Counted from the stretch's first letter, positions 1-8,890 are shown. The stretch is 64,000 nt of DNA from Zwartia panacis (GCF_030410395.1 NZ_JAUHHF010000003.1:1-64000), one strand, 5' to 3'. A program made the numbers and translations. The notes: generated from the letters alone by a model not told the origin.

Positions 1-120
1 GCGGATGAACTTAAAATGATTCAAGATCGTATTAATCACCGACCACGTAAACGATTAGGTTTTAAAACTCCGTACGAAGTGTTTCACCAGTCCCTAAACC
101 GTGTTGCACTTCGTACTTGA
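1..120 (+). CDS. IS30-family transposase, C-terminal end (partial)
   Basis: Only the last 39 residues are in the window and the gene starts upstream. The tail contains RPRKRLGFKTPYEVF followed by a basic end (VALRT), which is the characteristic C-terminus of IS30-family DDE transposases just after the last catalytic acid. The enzyme would cut and join element ends. The three catalytic acids lie outside the window, so activity cannot be judged. The following gene begins only 69 bases after the stop, so the insertion lies close to its promoter. Confidence 0.85.
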   Translation, partial: ADELKMIQDRINHRPRKRLGFKTPYEVFHQSLNRVALRT

Positions 121-125
121 AACCA
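1..125 (+). mobile_element. Right end of an IS30-like insertion sequence
   Basis: The transposase tail shows that an insertion sequence enters from the left. In IS30-family elements the terminal inverted repeat overlaps the end of the transposase gene, and GTTGCACTTCGTACTTGAA at about 103-121 fits that position. The exact end and target duplication cannot be fixed without the left end. Confidence 0.65.
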
Positions 126-189
126 CTAAATTTATTTAATCTAAAATCCCGTTTTTAGAGATAAACGCGCCCTAAACAGCAGAAAAACA

Positions 190-1293
190 ATGATAACGAC
201 CTTGATATCCAGACAAGTCTCCGCCTTTTTCCTAGCACTCGCCCTGTCATTCGCTGTTCAGGCACAAAGTACTCAACCTGCCGCACTGACGCCCGCTCAA
301 CTCAGAGACATGGCAACACTATTGTCGGGGCAGGAGCCTTCGGGAGGCCTTCCCAATCCTGTACGCGACAACCTGAAATGGCAGATCTACACAAAAGAGG
401 TTCAAAACAATTGGGCTGAGTACACCAAAAAAATTGGTGCACCGATGGTCAACTGGGCAAACCAGCATCTCGGAATGTCCACGGATACAGTGTTCTATCC
501 ATTTTCCGGACCTGATTTCACCACCGTATATCAACTGTTTCCGCAAACGAAACGCTATGTCATGGTCGCGATGCAACACGCAGGTCGTCCAATGGACCTG
601 AGCGCACACTCTCCACTCATCACCGACCAGAGCCTCGAGCAACTCACCTCCGCCTGGAAACTATTCGGTACACACGGATTTTTCGTCACCGAATATTTGG
701 AGCGTTACTACTACGCCAGCCAGGGCAAAATCGGCGCGAGTACTTTTCTTGCCATTTTTCTCAAACTGCAAGGTTTCGATATTGAGCGCGTCACACCCAT
801 CAAAGTCGACACGAATGGCGAGATCGAGGAACTCTCCACTGAAACGCCCCTTTGGAGTTCCGTTCGTTTTAACGCGACTAAAAATGGACAGCCCATCGTA
901 CTGGACTACCTCAGGATCGATTTGTCGAATCAAGGACTTCAAACCGTCCCTGACCACTACAAATTCATTCAAAAAATGTCTGTCCACCCGACCCTGTTCA
1001 AAGCCGCATCTCATCTGCCTCAAAACAGTAACTTCAACATGATCGCCAAGGCTGTTTTGGACAACGCCCCCCTGGTCGTGCAAGATGAAACCGGACTGAA
1101 CTACACCGCGCTCAGTCAACAGTTCAACAGCACGTTATTTGGCAAATTCGTCATTGCGCACCAAGCCTTTCAAAACTATCACGGCGATCTCGCACGCGCG
1201 TTCGCCCAGCGACAGGATGTGCAACCCCTCAATTTCCGATTTGGTTACTACAAAGACGGTAATTATGTTTTGATGGTGGCTCGGCGCAAATAA
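190..1293 (+). CDS. Exported protein of unknown function
   Basis: This 367-residue protein has a clear Sec signal peptide: a positively charged start, a hydrophobic stretch (FFLALALSFA) and a probable cleavage after VQAQ near residue 26. No membrane segment follows, so it should be periplasmic or secreted. The mature part is rich in aromatic residues, with a stretch around FYPFSGPDFTTVYQLFP, but I do not recognise a named family or catalytic motif. It stands alone between the IS30 end and the copper regulators, and a hairpin with a T-run follows its stop. No clear ribosome binding site is seen before the ATG. Confidence 0.7.
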   Translation: MITTLISRQVSAFFLALALSFAVQAQSTQPAALTPAQLRDMATLLSGQEPSGGLPNPVRDNLKWQIYTKEVQNNWAEYTKKIGAPMVNWANQHLGMSTDTVFYPFSGPDFTTVYQLFPQTKRYVMVAMQHAGRPMDLSAHSPLITDQSLEQLTSAWKLFGTHGFFVTEYLERYYYASQGKIGASTFLAIFLKLQGFDIERVTPIKVDTNGEIEELSTETPLWSSVRFNATKNGQPIVLDYLRIDLSNQGLQTVPDHYKFIQKMSVHPTLFKAASHLPQNSNFNMIAKAVLDNAPLVVQDETGLNYTALSQQFNSTLFGKFVIAHQAFQNYHGDLARAFAQRQDVQPLNFRFGYYKDGNYVLMVARRK

Positions 1294-1317
1294 ATCGGCG
1301 ACCTAGTCAACGACGAT

Positions 1318-2664
1318 TCACACGGGAAATACCAGCGTAAAGCTGGTATTTTTTTGGTCAGAAGCGACACGAATTGTTCCGCCATGCGCGGTCATGAGCG
1401 ACTGTGTAATGGAAAGTCCTAAACCTGTCCCGTTGTGCTCAGGGTGGGGCCGAGATTTTTCAGTCCTAAAAAAACGATCGAATAAGCGCGGCATCAACGC
1501 TTCGTCGATCGGCGCGCCTTCGTTCTCGACACACAATTCAACAGCGCCGGGCAAGCGTGTGATGATGACTTTCACGACAGAATGTTTGCGGGCATGCCGC
1601 AAGGCATTGGAAAGCAGGTTACCAACGGCCCGCTGCACCATCAAGCGATCACCCATGATCGTGGCGGCACCTTGCAGGGAAAGACCGACAGCAGACTCCT
1701 CGGCCACCGCCTCGTAAAAATCAAATAGCGCCTGCACCTCGCGCTCAAGCACGACGGGCTCTCGGTTTGGTAACTCAAGACCGTGTTCAGTTTTAGCCAG
1801 GTACAACATGTCTGACACCATGCGAGCCAAACGCTGAAACTCCTCGGCATTGGAAGCAAGAATTTCTCGATAGGCGTGCGCATCCCGATCTCGCGTCAGC
1901 GTGACTTGTGTTTGTGTGAGCAGATTGGTGATGGGCGTGCGCAACTCATGGGCCAGATCGCTGGAAAACTCGGAAAGTCTCTCAAAGTCACGCTCCAGCC
2001 GCTCGAGCATCAAGTTGAGCCCTTGCGCGAGTTCGGCAAGCTCGATCGAACTGTCGGCACTCGGCATCCGTACACTCAGTTGCCGTGCGTCGATTTTCCT
2101 CGCGCGCTCGTGCATCACTCTGAGTGGCGCTAGTCCGCGACGCGCCGCCCACCAACCCAACAACCCGCTCAACAAGGTGGCAAAGAGCAAATATACGGCA
2201 AGGCTGACATTCAGCTGCGACATGAAATGCGCATGATGGTGCGTGTCGAGCGCCAGCAATAATTGCTCTCCGTTTTCAAGAGGGACCTTGATACCGCGCA
2301 GTGTCCGGTCTGCGGATTGCCAGTCAAACGTCTCGGACCCGGACACTTTGGCGGCTCTCAAGGGGGAGAAATCAATGTTCTGAACAACGGGCCCCTGTGA
2401 CGGGTTCGCATCGAGCGCGACATAGAGTCCTTCATGGCTGTCCATCTGCTGCGACAACAATGCATCCACTTTCGAAGAGTCAGTCACTTGAGCGAGGCTA
2501 CCCTGCAGAAGGCTCGCCTTGCCTTGCAGGTAGGCCTGATCGAGGTCCACAAAATGCAAGTAGGTCGCCCGCGCGACCATGACACCCAAACCACAAAGTA
2601 CCAATGCCGAAATCAGTGCATAAAGAATCGTCAGCCGAGTGACAAGAGAAAACCGTCGCATCAT
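1318..2664 (-). CDS. Heavy-metal (copper) sensor histidine kinase, CusS/IrlS type
   Basis: This 448-residue inner-membrane sensor kinase would detect periplasmic copper or a related metal and phosphorylate the adjacent regulator. Visible parts are TM1 near residues 11-33, a periplasmic loop, TM2 near 152-173, a HAMP linker, the HisKA box [14 protein letters not shown] with the phospho-accepting His, an N-box [10 protein letters not shown], and the ATP-lid motifs FDRFFR and GTGLGLSI. The length fits heavy-metal sensor kinases. Its start overlaps the regulator stop by 4 bases, which indicates translational coupling. The divergent copper operon supports a copper role, but the exact metal is inferred. 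Confidence 0.88.
   Translation of the reverse strand: MMRRFSLVTRLTILYALISALVLCGLGVMVARATYLHFVDLDQAYLQGKASLLQGSLAQVTDSSKVDALLSQQMDSHEGLYVALDANPSQGPVVQNIDFSPLRAAKVSGSETFDWQSADRTLRGIKVPLENGEQLLLALDTHHHAHFMSQLNVSLAVYLLFATLLSGLLGWWAARRGLAPLRVMHERARKIDARQLSVRMPSADSSIELAELAQGLNLMLERLERDFERLSEFSSDLAHELRTPITNLLTQTQVTLTRDRDAHAYREILASNAEEFQRLARMVSDMLYLAKTEHGLELPNREPVVLEREVQALFDFYEAVAEESAVGLSLQGAATIMGDRLMVQRAVGNLLSNALRHARKHSVVKVIITRLPGAVELCVENEGAPIDEALMPRLFDRFFRTEKSRPHPEHNGTGLGLSITQSLMTAHGGTIRVASDQKNTSFTLVFPV
1328..1355 (+). terminator. Rho-independent terminator for the 190-1293 gene
   Basis: A perfect 9-bp stem (AATACCAGC / GCTGGTATT) with loop GTAAA is followed by a run of seven T on the plus strand. 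It lies 35 bases after the stop of the exported-protein gene. It falls inside the last codons of the convergent histidine kinase gene, so the same bases code for the kinase C-terminus. Confidence 0.8.
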
Positions 2665-3362
2665 CCTTCGTCCTGACCTTTCTCAGTCTGCTGGGCCTCG
2701 AGCACATACCCCATGCCGCGCACGGTCTGGATCAATCTGACATCGAACCCCTCATCGACCTTGGCCCGCAATCTGCGCATCGCGACTTCGATGACGTTCG
2801 TGTCACTGTCAAAATTCATATCCCATACGAGCGAAGCAATCAGGGAACGGGGTAAGACCTCCCCCTGACGACGCACGAGCAACTCCAGCAAACCGAACTC
2901 CTTGGGGGTCAAATCGATGCGTTTTCCCGCGCGCGTGACACGACGCCGTAACAGATCCACCTCAAGATCCCTGACCTGCAACGTTGCGCTCTCCACCGCG
3001 GTGCGCCCCCTTCGCAAAACGTTGCGCACCCGGGCCAACAACTCGGCGAAAGAAAAGGGTTTGACAAGATAATCGGCCGCCCCTGACTCGAGTCCGCGTA
3101 CACGCTCTTCGACTTGATCACGGGCAGTCAGAAAAATCACAGGCGTGGTGATCCCCGCCTGGGTCAAGGCCTGCAGGACACCCCAGCCATCCATGCGCGG
3201 CAACATGACATCCAGAATAATCAGGTCCTGATCACCCTCGATGCCGTGATGCAGACCATCCAGGCCATCCTGAATCAAATCGACGGCAAAACCCGCCTCG
3301 CGCAAACCTTGGCGCAAGTAATCACCGGTTTTCGGTTCATCTTCGATAATCAGGATTTTCAA
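2661..3362 (-). CDS. Heavy-metal response regulator, CusR/CopR type
   Basis: This 233-residue OmpR/PhoB-family regulator has an N-terminal receiver with acidic residues EDE at 7-9, the phospho-accepting Asp51 in [10 protein letters not shown] and a conserved KPF near 103. The C-terminal winged helix contains [12 protein letters not shown] and a [13 protein letters not shown] recognition region. It shares an operon with the sensor kinase and is divergent from the copper operon. A CopR-like palindrome lies in the shared promoter, so it probably activates the efflux/oxidase operon and perhaps itself. Confidence 0.9.
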   Translation of the reverse strand: MKILIIEDEPKTGDYLRQGLREAGFAVDLIQDGLDGLHHGIEGDQDLIILDVMLPRMDGWGVLQALTQAGITTPVIFLTARDQVEERVRGLESGAADYLVKPFSFAELLARVRNVLRRGRTAVESATLQVRDLEVDLLRRRVTRAGKRIDLTPKEFGLLELLVRRQGEVLPRSLIASLVWDMNFDSDTNVIEVAMRRLRAKVDEGFDVRLIQTVRGMGYVLEAQQTEKGQDEG

Positions 3363-3457
3363 CTGCCCTCACCCCTTGTTGACCGGATCCTCATGCATCC
3401 GCTACTCCGGTCAATATACCCTAGCCCCTTGTGCGCGATCCGCACCAAAGCACGAAC

Positions 3458-3473
3458 ATGACAATTTTGTAAT
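3458..3473. promoter_or_regulatory. cop box (CusR/CopR-type operator)
   Basis: The sequence ATGACAATTTTGTAAT is a near-perfect inverted repeat (ATGACAA, two bases, TTGTAAT; 6 of 7 pairs). It matches the known enterobacterial CusR/PcoR box pattern TGACAAnnTTGTCA. It sits between the divergent regulator genes and the copper operon, about 77 bases before the chosen start of the efflux gene. Confidence 0.75.
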
Positions 3474-3549
3474 CTTCGCGTCACGTCGAATTTGCCCACC
3501 AAGCACTACAGTCATGTTTATCTTATCTTTCAATCCTGTTCAGGCAACG

Positions 3550-4842
3550 ATGCGACTGATTCCCGACCGTCCCGGACACGTTCTTCTGCGTCCAGCATTC
3601 TTGACATGCGCCGCGCTTCTGGCCGCGATGCTCGTTTCGCACGCACACGCCCATACGCCCAGCGCTTCGGCGCAAGCCGATAGCCAACGCTGGCGCAATG
3701 CAAATAGCGATGTCGGACGCTACACACGCGGCCATATCGATTTACTCAAAGCCGAACGTGGTCGCACCGCCGGCGATCCCGCCTTGAATATCGGAGCGTT
3801 CAAAGAAGATAGCGCCGCGCCCGAACTCACGCAAGAAGCCGCTCGCAAAGCGTTACTTACCCTCCATGCAGATCTTTTGGCGGAACAGGCTATCAGCGGA
3901 CTGGAAAAATCCGCCAGAAATATCCAGCTTCTTAGTCTGCAACAAGCCACCCACAAACTCTGGATCGAAGCAGTGGCGGCCAAGGAGCAGTTGAACATCC
4001 ACAAGCGTCTCGCCGAGGCCTCGAGCGTCTCGCTTGAGCTTGCCAGGCGCATGGAAAAGGTGGGTAACTGGGGACGCAACCGCCTGGTTGAGGTTGAAAT
4101 CAGTTATCAGTCCGCACGCAATCAACTTCTGCTGGCCGATCAGGCCGCATTCAATGCCAGACAAAAACTGTTCGGGCAGATTGGTTCAGATCAGTGGCGC
4201 CTGCCGAACGCCCTGCCCAAACCGACCCATGAAAGCGGAATACCCGAACTACTGATTCCGCTTGAGCAACAACACGCCGAACTGTTGGCCAGACACCCTC
4301 AGTTCAGCTTGCTTGAAAAACAAGCACAATATTACGAGCGTATTGTTGGCCCGGACATGCTTGAACAGTGGCGCCAGCAACTCGATCAACTTCTGGGCTC
4401 CAGCACAAGCTGGACAAGCACGATCCCGACGCTTGATCGCACCAAGATGCTTTGGAACCACGACCTGGACAAAGCCATCAAGGCACGCGCTGAAGTGCTG
4501 CGCATGCGGCTCAAAACGAATAGTGACTTACAACAGGCACGCGAGCACTTACGCGCCGCGCACACACAAGCTTCAGATATCCTGAACAAGTTGCACGCTC
4601 TTTACGGAACCGCCGAGGAAGAAGCACTGACCCGCTACAACGGAATGTTCATCAGTACCTGGGAATTGATCGCCAAAGCGCAGGCAAAAATGCAGGCTGA
4701 ACTTGCTGTTGCTCAAGCCAAACAATCCTTCTGGATTGCTCTGGCCGACATGCGCGCACTGCTGGCTGGCGCACCTTACGCTGGCCCCGGAAGCAGTGCC
4801 GGCGGTCCCGAAAGCAACATCTCTTCAGGCAAAGGCCACTAA
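3550..4842 (+). CDS. TolC-family outer-membrane efflux protein of the copper operon
   Basis: This protein of about 430 residues has a signal peptide (hydrophobic core around FLTCAALLAAMLV, end near SHAHA) followed by long helical, Ala/Gln/Glu-rich segments typical of TolC/OEP channels. The ATG at 3550 was chosen because it places the signal peptide at the N-terminus; longer in-frame starts run into the promoter and cop box. It is first in an operon with a multicopper oxidase, a cupredoxin and a CusF-like protein. No RND pump or membrane-fusion gene is adjacent, so the partner for efflux is not in the window. The family is assigned from overall composition and context, not from a sharp motif. 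Confidence 0.7.
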   Translation: MRLIPDRPGHVLLRPAFLTCAALLAAMLVSHAHAHTPSASAQADSQRWRNANSDVGRYTRGHIDLLKAERGRTAGDPALNIGAFKEDSAAPELTQEAARKALLTLHADLLAEQAISGLEKSARNIQLLSLQQATHKLWIEAVAAKEQLNIHKRLAEASSVSLELARRMEKVGNWGRNRLVEVEISYQSARNQLLLADQAAFNARQKLFGQIGSDQWRLPNALPKPTHESGIPELLIPLEQQHAELLARHPQFSLLEKQAQYYERIVGPDMLEQWRQQLDQLLGSSTSWTSTIPTLDRTKMLWNHDLDKAIKARAEVLRMRLKTNSDLQQAREHLRAAHTQASDILNKLHALYGTAEEEALTRYNGMFISTWELIAKAQAKMQAELAVAQAKQSFWIALADMRALLAGAPYAGPGSSAGGPESNISSGKGH

Positions 4843-4848
4843 GACATC

Positions 4849-6261
4849 ATGGAACGCAGAGATTTCATCCACAGTGCGCTAATTGGTCTGGCTGGCACCA
4901 TGTCAGTCGCCGCAGTCAGCAAACACGCGCTCGCCAGCTTACCCGAGCCCATATACCAACCCAGTGCGGGTACAGCGCCCCCGTGGCGCGGCCCCGAGAC
5001 TGAAGGCACAGAGGCACGCTACCGTCCTGTTGTCACGCTCAACGGCTGGACGCTGCCCTATCGCATGAACGAGGGTGTCAAAGAATTTCATCTGGTCGCG
5101 GAGCCGGTTGTGCGGGAAATGGCGCCAGGCTTCAGGGTCAACATGTGGGGCTACAACGGTCAAAGTCCAGGTCCCACGATTGAAGTCGTCGAAGGCGATC
5201 GTGTGCGGATCTTCGTGACGAATCGACTACCGGAAAAAACAACCATTCACTGGCATGGTCAGCGTCTGCCCAATGGCATGGACGGTGTTAGTGGCTTGAA
5301 CCAAGCCCCCATCCCGGTTGGCAAAACGTTCGTGTATGAATTTATCGCGAAGCGTCCAGGTACCTTCATGTACCATCCGCACGCCGATGAAATGACGCAG
5401 ATGGCGATGGGAATGATGGGCTTTTGGGTGACGCATCCGAAAGGCAAGCATCCGAACATCAGCGAGGTTGACCGGGATTACTGTTTATTGCTCAACGCTT
5501 TTGATGTTGAACCTGGTAGCAAGACTCCAAAAGTCAACACCATGCTCGACTTTAATATCTGGGCCTTCAACAGTCGTGTGTATCCCGGGCTGTCTCCCAT
5601 GGTAGCCAAACTGGGAGATCGGGTGCGGATTCGAATCGGCAACCTGACAATGACCAACCACCCTTTCCACGTGCATGGAATCGAATTCGAGGTCACGGGC
5701 ACAGACGGCGGACCTGTTCCTCCCTCGGCGCGCTGGCCAGAGGTCACGACTGACATCGCTGTCGGACAGATGCGGCAAATCGAGTTCATCGCCGATGAGC
5801 CCGGAGACTGGGCGGTGCATTGCCACAAAAGTCATCACACCATGGGTGCGATGGGGCATGACGTCCCCACTATGATTGGCATCAATCATCAGGGACTCGT
5901 CGGACGTCTCCAAAAAGTCGTACCTGACTACATGGTGATGGGCGAACGCGGCATGTATGACATGAAGGAAATGGAAATGGAATTGCCTCCCAATACCATT
6001 CCGATGATGACGGGAACGGGTCCGTATGGTCCGATCGGCATGGGTGGTATGTTCACCACCCTGAAAGTCCGCGAAGACCAAAAACCTGACGATTATTCCG
6101 ACCCGGGCTGGTACAAGCAACCACCCGGTACTCAGGCCTATGAATACAAAGGCACAACGCCTCCCGTAAGCCGGGAACAAGCAGCAAAGGTCAGTCCCGA
6201 CAACAACAACGCACAAGTGCGCAAACCGAATAGCGGCTCAGGTGGCGGCCACCAGCACTGA
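4849..6261 (+). CDS. CopA-like multicopper oxidase (periplasmic copper tolerance)
   Basis: This 470-residue oxidase probably oxidises Cu(I) to Cu(II) in the periplasm. The N-terminus has a twin-arginine motif (ERRDFI), so it should be exported folded with copper. Copper ligands are visible as HWHGQRLPNGMDG, MYHPHADEM, NHPFHVHG and the C-terminal HCHKSHHTMGAM, which together give the trinuclear and type 1 sites. A Met-rich stretch near residues 360-400 is typical of copper-handling oxidases. It is shorter than the roughly 600 residues usual for CopA. It follows the efflux gene by 6 bases. Confidence 0.88.
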   Translation: MERRDFIHSALIGLAGTMSVAAVSKHALASLPEPIYQPSAGTAPPWRGPETEGTEARYRPVVTLNGWTLPYRMNEGVKEFHLVAEPVVREMAPGFRVNMWGYNGQSPGPTIEVVEGDRVRIFVTNRLPEKTTIHWHGQRLPNGMDGVSGLNQAPIPVGKTFVYEFIAKRPGTFMYHPHADEMTQMAMGMMGFWVTHPKGKHPNISEVDRDYCLLLNAFDVEPGSKTPKVNTMLDFNIWAFNSRVYPGLSPMVAKLGDRVRIRIGNLTMTNHPFHVHGIEFEVTGTDGGPVPPSARWPEVTTDIAVGQMRQIEFIADEPGDWAVHCHKSHHTMGAMGHDVPTMIGINHQGLVGRLQKVVPDYMVMGERGMYDMKEMEMELPPNTIPMMTGTGPYGPIGMGGMFTTLKVREDQKPDDYSDPGWYKQPPGTQAYEYKGTTPPVSREQAAKVSPDNNNAQVRKPNSGSGGGHQH

Positions 6262-6313
6262 GGCCGCTTCTTTTCATCTTCAAACATTTGATCATCTTCG
6301 AACAGGTCACATC

Positions 6314-6817
6314 ATGACGCGAAACATCCTGACACCTCTACTCCTTAGCCTGGCGATATCGGGCGTTGCTCTGCCGGCTGTCGCCCACCAGGCGAATCAC
6401 CAAGCCCATCGTGCGATGGAGAAGGAACAAAAAGAATGGGGCATCGGCGGCGATGCGAGTGCCGTCACCCGCACCATCGAAATCAAGATGCTCGACACGA
6501 TGCGTTTCGTACCCGATCAAATCACCGTCAAGCAAGGCGAAACCGTGAGACTCACGGTCATCAATACGGGTAAAGTCATGCACGAACTCGTGATCGGCAC
6601 CAAGAAAGAACTCGACATGCATGCCGAAATGATGAAAAAACACCCCAACATGGAACATGATGAACCCTACATGGCACATGTCTCACCAGGGAAAAAGGCA
6701 GACATCATCTGGAACTTCAATCGAGCCGGGCAGTTTGATTTTGCTTGCTTGTTGCCCGGGCATTACGATGCCGGTATGGTTGGAAAAATCAATGTCACTG
6801 CGGGAGCACAACAATGA
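6314..6817 (+). CDS. Cupredoxin-like periplasmic copper protein
   Basis: This 167-residue exported protein has a signal peptide ending near VAHQ and a single cupredoxin domain. The motif VMHELVIG carries the first His ligand, and FACLLPGHYDAGM carries the Cys, His and Met ligands of a type 1 copper site. A His/Met-rich loop (DMHAEMMKKHPNMEHD) sits between them. The start at 6314 was chosen because it begins the signal peptide. Its stop overlaps the next ATG by 4 bases. It probably carries or buffers copper for the oxidase; the family resembles CopI-like proteins. Confidence 0.83.
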   Translation: MTRNILTPLLLSLAISGVALPAVAHQANHQAHRAMEKEQKEWGIGGDASAVTRTIEIKMLDTMRFVPDQITVKQGETVRLTVINTGKVMHELVIGTKKELDMHAEMMKKHPNMEHDEPYMAHVSPGKKADIIWNFNRAGQFDFACLLPGHYDAGMVGKINVTAGAQQ

Positions 6818-7113
6818 AGCCTCAACAGTCACTCATCAAGCTGAGCTTGTTTGTGGCAGCCTTGGGCTTCAGTAGCGTCTCTTTTGCTCAAGCAATGGCA
6901 GAAGGCGTCGTGCGACGCATCGATCTGGACAACAACAAAATCACGATTCGTCATGGCGATATCAAAGCCCTCGATATGCCACCGATGACGATGGTGTTTG
7001 TCGCCAAGCAACCCGCTCTTCTCAAAACACTTTCCCCCGGAGACGAGGTCGTATTTGAAGCGTTTGAATCAAACGGTCAATACTCAGTCGGAAAAATTCA
7101 AAAGAAACAGTAA
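6814..7113 (+). CDS. CusF-like periplasmic copper-binding protein
   Basis: This 99-residue exported protein has a signal peptide ending near SFAQA and a small beta-barrel with the CusF signature around RHGDIKALDMPPMTMVF. The His and the two Met of the MTM motif correspond to Cu(I) ligands of E. coli CusF. The Trp that caps copper there is replaced by Met, a variant I have seen in other CusF-like sequences. The ATG overlaps the cupredoxin stop, so translation is coupled. It likely shuttles Cu(I) to the efflux or oxidase proteins. Confidence 0.88.
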   Translation: MKPQQSLIKLSLFVAALGFSSVSFAQAMAEGVVRRIDLDNNKITIRHGDIKALDMPPMTMVFVAKQPALLKTLSPGDEVVFEAFESNGQYSVGKIQKKQ

Positions 7114-7129
7114 AGGATGCTTTCAAGCA

Positions 7130-7909
7130 TCAAGCTTGAGTGAGTGCGGGATCATCCAGAAAGGAACCCGACCTGAGAGTCATGACCAGGGTGTCACGCC
7201 AGCCGTTTCCGTCGAGAGGCTGAATCGGCGTCGTTTCGTGGATGACACGCTCATCATCCAGTAAAAGAACCGACCAGGGTTCGGTGAGGGTAAAACGCTG
7301 ACCGAAAGGTGTGTTCATGTCGAATACCCTGGTCTCGCCCCCTTTGATGTGATGACGCCCCACCAAAAACACAGCCACAAGATGAACGCCATCCCGATGC
7401 GCACCTTCAGGGGTGGGTCGGCCGATGCCATCTGCCGTATCGATGCGAAACTGATGCGCTTCGGCATACCAAGTCTGCGCGCCATGCATCTTGCTGGCGA
7501 CATGACCCAAAAAACGCAAGAGTGCTTGCCAAGCCGTTGATTGCGAGACATGCGATTCGACAGGCTCAAACCATCGATGCATGCCACCATGCAGTGCATT
7601 GTAGGAAAGCGGTTGCCAATGGGCGCGATGCGGCACTGACGAAATTTCCTCGCCACTGATCACATAACTGCCATGGCGTCTGTAGCGATAACGACCGCCG
7701 TCTTTGAGATACTGGTCAGGCGCCAAAAATTGCCAGGATGCCTCGAGCGCGCTCAGATCATCGAGACTCGCCCCGCTTAGTTGAGCCACGCTTTGCGGGC
7801 TCAGGACAGCAAAGCCTTGTTGTTGAATCGTCTCATTCAATGCAGAAGCTGGTGTCAGTGGAGGCTGTAGTGTTTGGATAGACATCTCGATCTCAAGGGA
7901 TAGGGACAC
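7130..7909 (-). CDS. 2OG-Fe(II) dioxygenase family protein (pfam10014 type)
   Basis: This cytoplasmic protein of about 259 residues has the iron-binding facial triad pattern: HRDGVHLVAVFLV gives His-x-Asp and HETTPI gives the distal His, followed by DTLVMT with an Arg (WRD) for 2-oxoglutarate. Family members such as isoleucine dioxygenase hydroxylate free amino acids, but the substrate here is unknown. The listed start is a GTG three bases after the upstream stop; an ATG at 7885 is an equally good choice. It runs convergent to the copper operon with 16 bases between them. Confidence 0.75.
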   Translation of the reverse strand: MSLSLEIEMSIQTLQPPLTPASALNETIQQQGFAVLSPQSVAQLSGASLDDLSALEASWQFLAPDQYLKDGGRYRYRRHGSYVISGEEISSVPHRAHWQPLSYNALHGGMHRWFEPVESHVSQSTAWQALLRFLGHVASKMHGAQTWYAEAHQFRIDTADGIGRPTPEGAHRDGVHLVAVFLVGRHHIKGGETRVFDMNTPFGQRFTLTEPWSVLLLDDERVIHETTPIQPLDGNGWRDTLVMTLRSGSFLDDPALTQA

Positions 7910-7912
7910 TCA

Positions 7913-8056
7913 TCACTGAGCGTCTGGCTCGTCTGATGCCGGCGCTGGTGGGTCGAAACACATCTTTTCGCCATCCCAGCGCTGACCGCACCAGCATACC
8001 CCTTCCTCGTTGATGATGCAGGTACCCGAACCGCAGCATCGCTGATCTTCTTGCAT
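7913..8056 (-). CDS. 47-residue cysteine-rich small protein
   Basis: This very short gene starts at the ATG at 8056, which is preceded by a good ribosome binding site (AGGAAA at 6 bases). It has five Cys in its first half, arranged as CC, GTC and CWCG, plus one in KMCFDPP, which suggests a structural zinc or disulfide-rich fold. I do not know a named family with certainty. Longer in-frame starts lack a ribosome binding site and overlap the upstream gene. It precedes the dioxygenase by 3 bases and probably shares its transcript. Confidence 0.6.
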   Translation of the reverse strand: MQEDQRCCGSGTCIINEEGVCWCGQRWDGEKMCFDPPAPASDEPDAQ

Positions 8057-8094
8057 AGGTTTCCTAAGTTTGATGTATGTCAACGAAATGTTTG

Positions 8095-8367
8095 TCAACG
8101 ATGGCGAGCAGGCTGCCCCAGGCAAGCCGTGTGCCTGCCGGAGTCTTTCATCTCTGCGGGACGCCTCGAAGCGTGCTTGGTTCGGCGGCCTGTCACACGC
8201 AATCTCCACAGCTTGAATGATGAGAGCTTGAGGTGACTGCGCATCAGCGCAATCACTTGCGCCTCGCGCAACCCGAACTGAAGTTCGATGGCCTCAAAGG
8301 GCGTACGATCTTCCCACGCCATCTCGATGATTCTTGAGATTTCGCTCGGATTGTGCGTAGTCTTCAT
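8095..8367 (-). CDS. TIGR03643 family protein (DUF2805)
   Basis: This protein of about 90 residues contains the family core ISRIIEMAWEDRTPFEAIE followed by VIALMR and SSFKLWR-RVTGR-TKH. This is a small conserved family of unknown function, often near photolyase-type or light-response genes in proteobacteria and cyanobacteria. The basic, helix-rich core could bind nucleic acid. The start at 8367 matches the usual N-terminus of the family, but it overlaps the end of the Rrf2-like gene by 74 bases in another frame. The C-terminus is about 20 residues longer than usual. Confidence 0.72.
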   Translation of the reverse strand: MKTTHNPSEISRIIEMAWEDRTPFEAIELQFGLREAQVIALMRSHLKLSSFKLWRLRVTGRRTKHASRRPAEMKDSGRHTACLGQPARHR

Positions 8368-8836
8368 CTTCATCCATCGCGTTGAGAGCCAGCGTGTCCA
8401 GCACGGGCTTGAAATCATCCGCCGTCAGCTCCCATTCGAGAGAGAAGTCTATTTCACCTGGACGACCCAGTAACTTCACGAGTGGTACGGATTTTAAGAA
8501 CTCGTTCTTGATGTGTTCGTATTCGGCTTCGAGCCAGGCCGTGACATGACCGTGCTCGCTGGGTTCAGCGGGAGGCAATTCGGCGCCTCCAAAAATCGAC
8601 ACCACATCCCATACGCTCAAACTATTCAAATCGCCGTCGAAACGATGCCCACCGCGTGGGCCACGATTGGACTTCAGCAGTTGGCGCGTACGCAAACCTT
8701 TCAGCAAATTTTCTACATAAGAAACCGACAAATCGAGATGTCGGGCGAGATCTTGCGTGGTCAAAGCCTCACCGTTGGGTAACCCGGCGAGCAATACGAC
8801 AAGGCTCAGAGCATGCTTGGATTCGTTGGCGCTCAT
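8294..8836 (-). CDS. Rrf2-like transcriptional regulator lacking cysteines
   Basis: This 180-residue protein has an N-terminal winged helix resembling Rrf2: ALSLVVLLAGLP, then LARHLDLSVSYVENLLKGL and RGPRGGHRF. Rrf2 regulators usually hold an Fe-S cluster through three Cys, but this protein has no Cys at all. It has a C-terminal extension of about 80 acidic residues instead. The start at 8836 is supported by AAAGGA 6 bases upstream; an upstream TTG lacks this. It is divergent from the MerR-like gene across an AT-rich promoter and may regulate the small genes downstream of it. Confidence 0.72.
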   Translation of the reverse strand: MSANESKHALSLVVLLAGLPNGEALTTQDLARHLDLSVSYVENLLKGLRTRQLLKSNRGPRGGHRFDGDLNSLSVWDVVSIFGGAELPPAEPSEHGHVTAWLEAEYEHIKNEFLKSVPLVKLLGRPGEIDFSLEWELTADDFKPVLDTLALNAMDEDEDYAQSERNLKNHRDGVGRSYAL

Positions 8837-8862
8837 TTTCAATCCTTTGTCATGTGACGAGT

Positions 8863-8875
8863 AGGTTCAGAACCT
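8863..8875. promoter_or_regulatory. 13-bp palindrome upstream of the Rrf2-like gene
   Basis: AGGTTC-A-GAACCT is a perfect inverted repeat 27 bases before the Rrf2-like start codon. Its position fits an operator. The binding protein is unknown. Confidence 0.4.
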
Positions 8876-8890
8876 TAATATACGTTAATT

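Noticed and set aside
7118-7133. Hairpin GATGCTT-TC-AAGCATC after the CusF-like gene as a terminator
   Set aside because: The loop is very short and no T-run follows on either strand.
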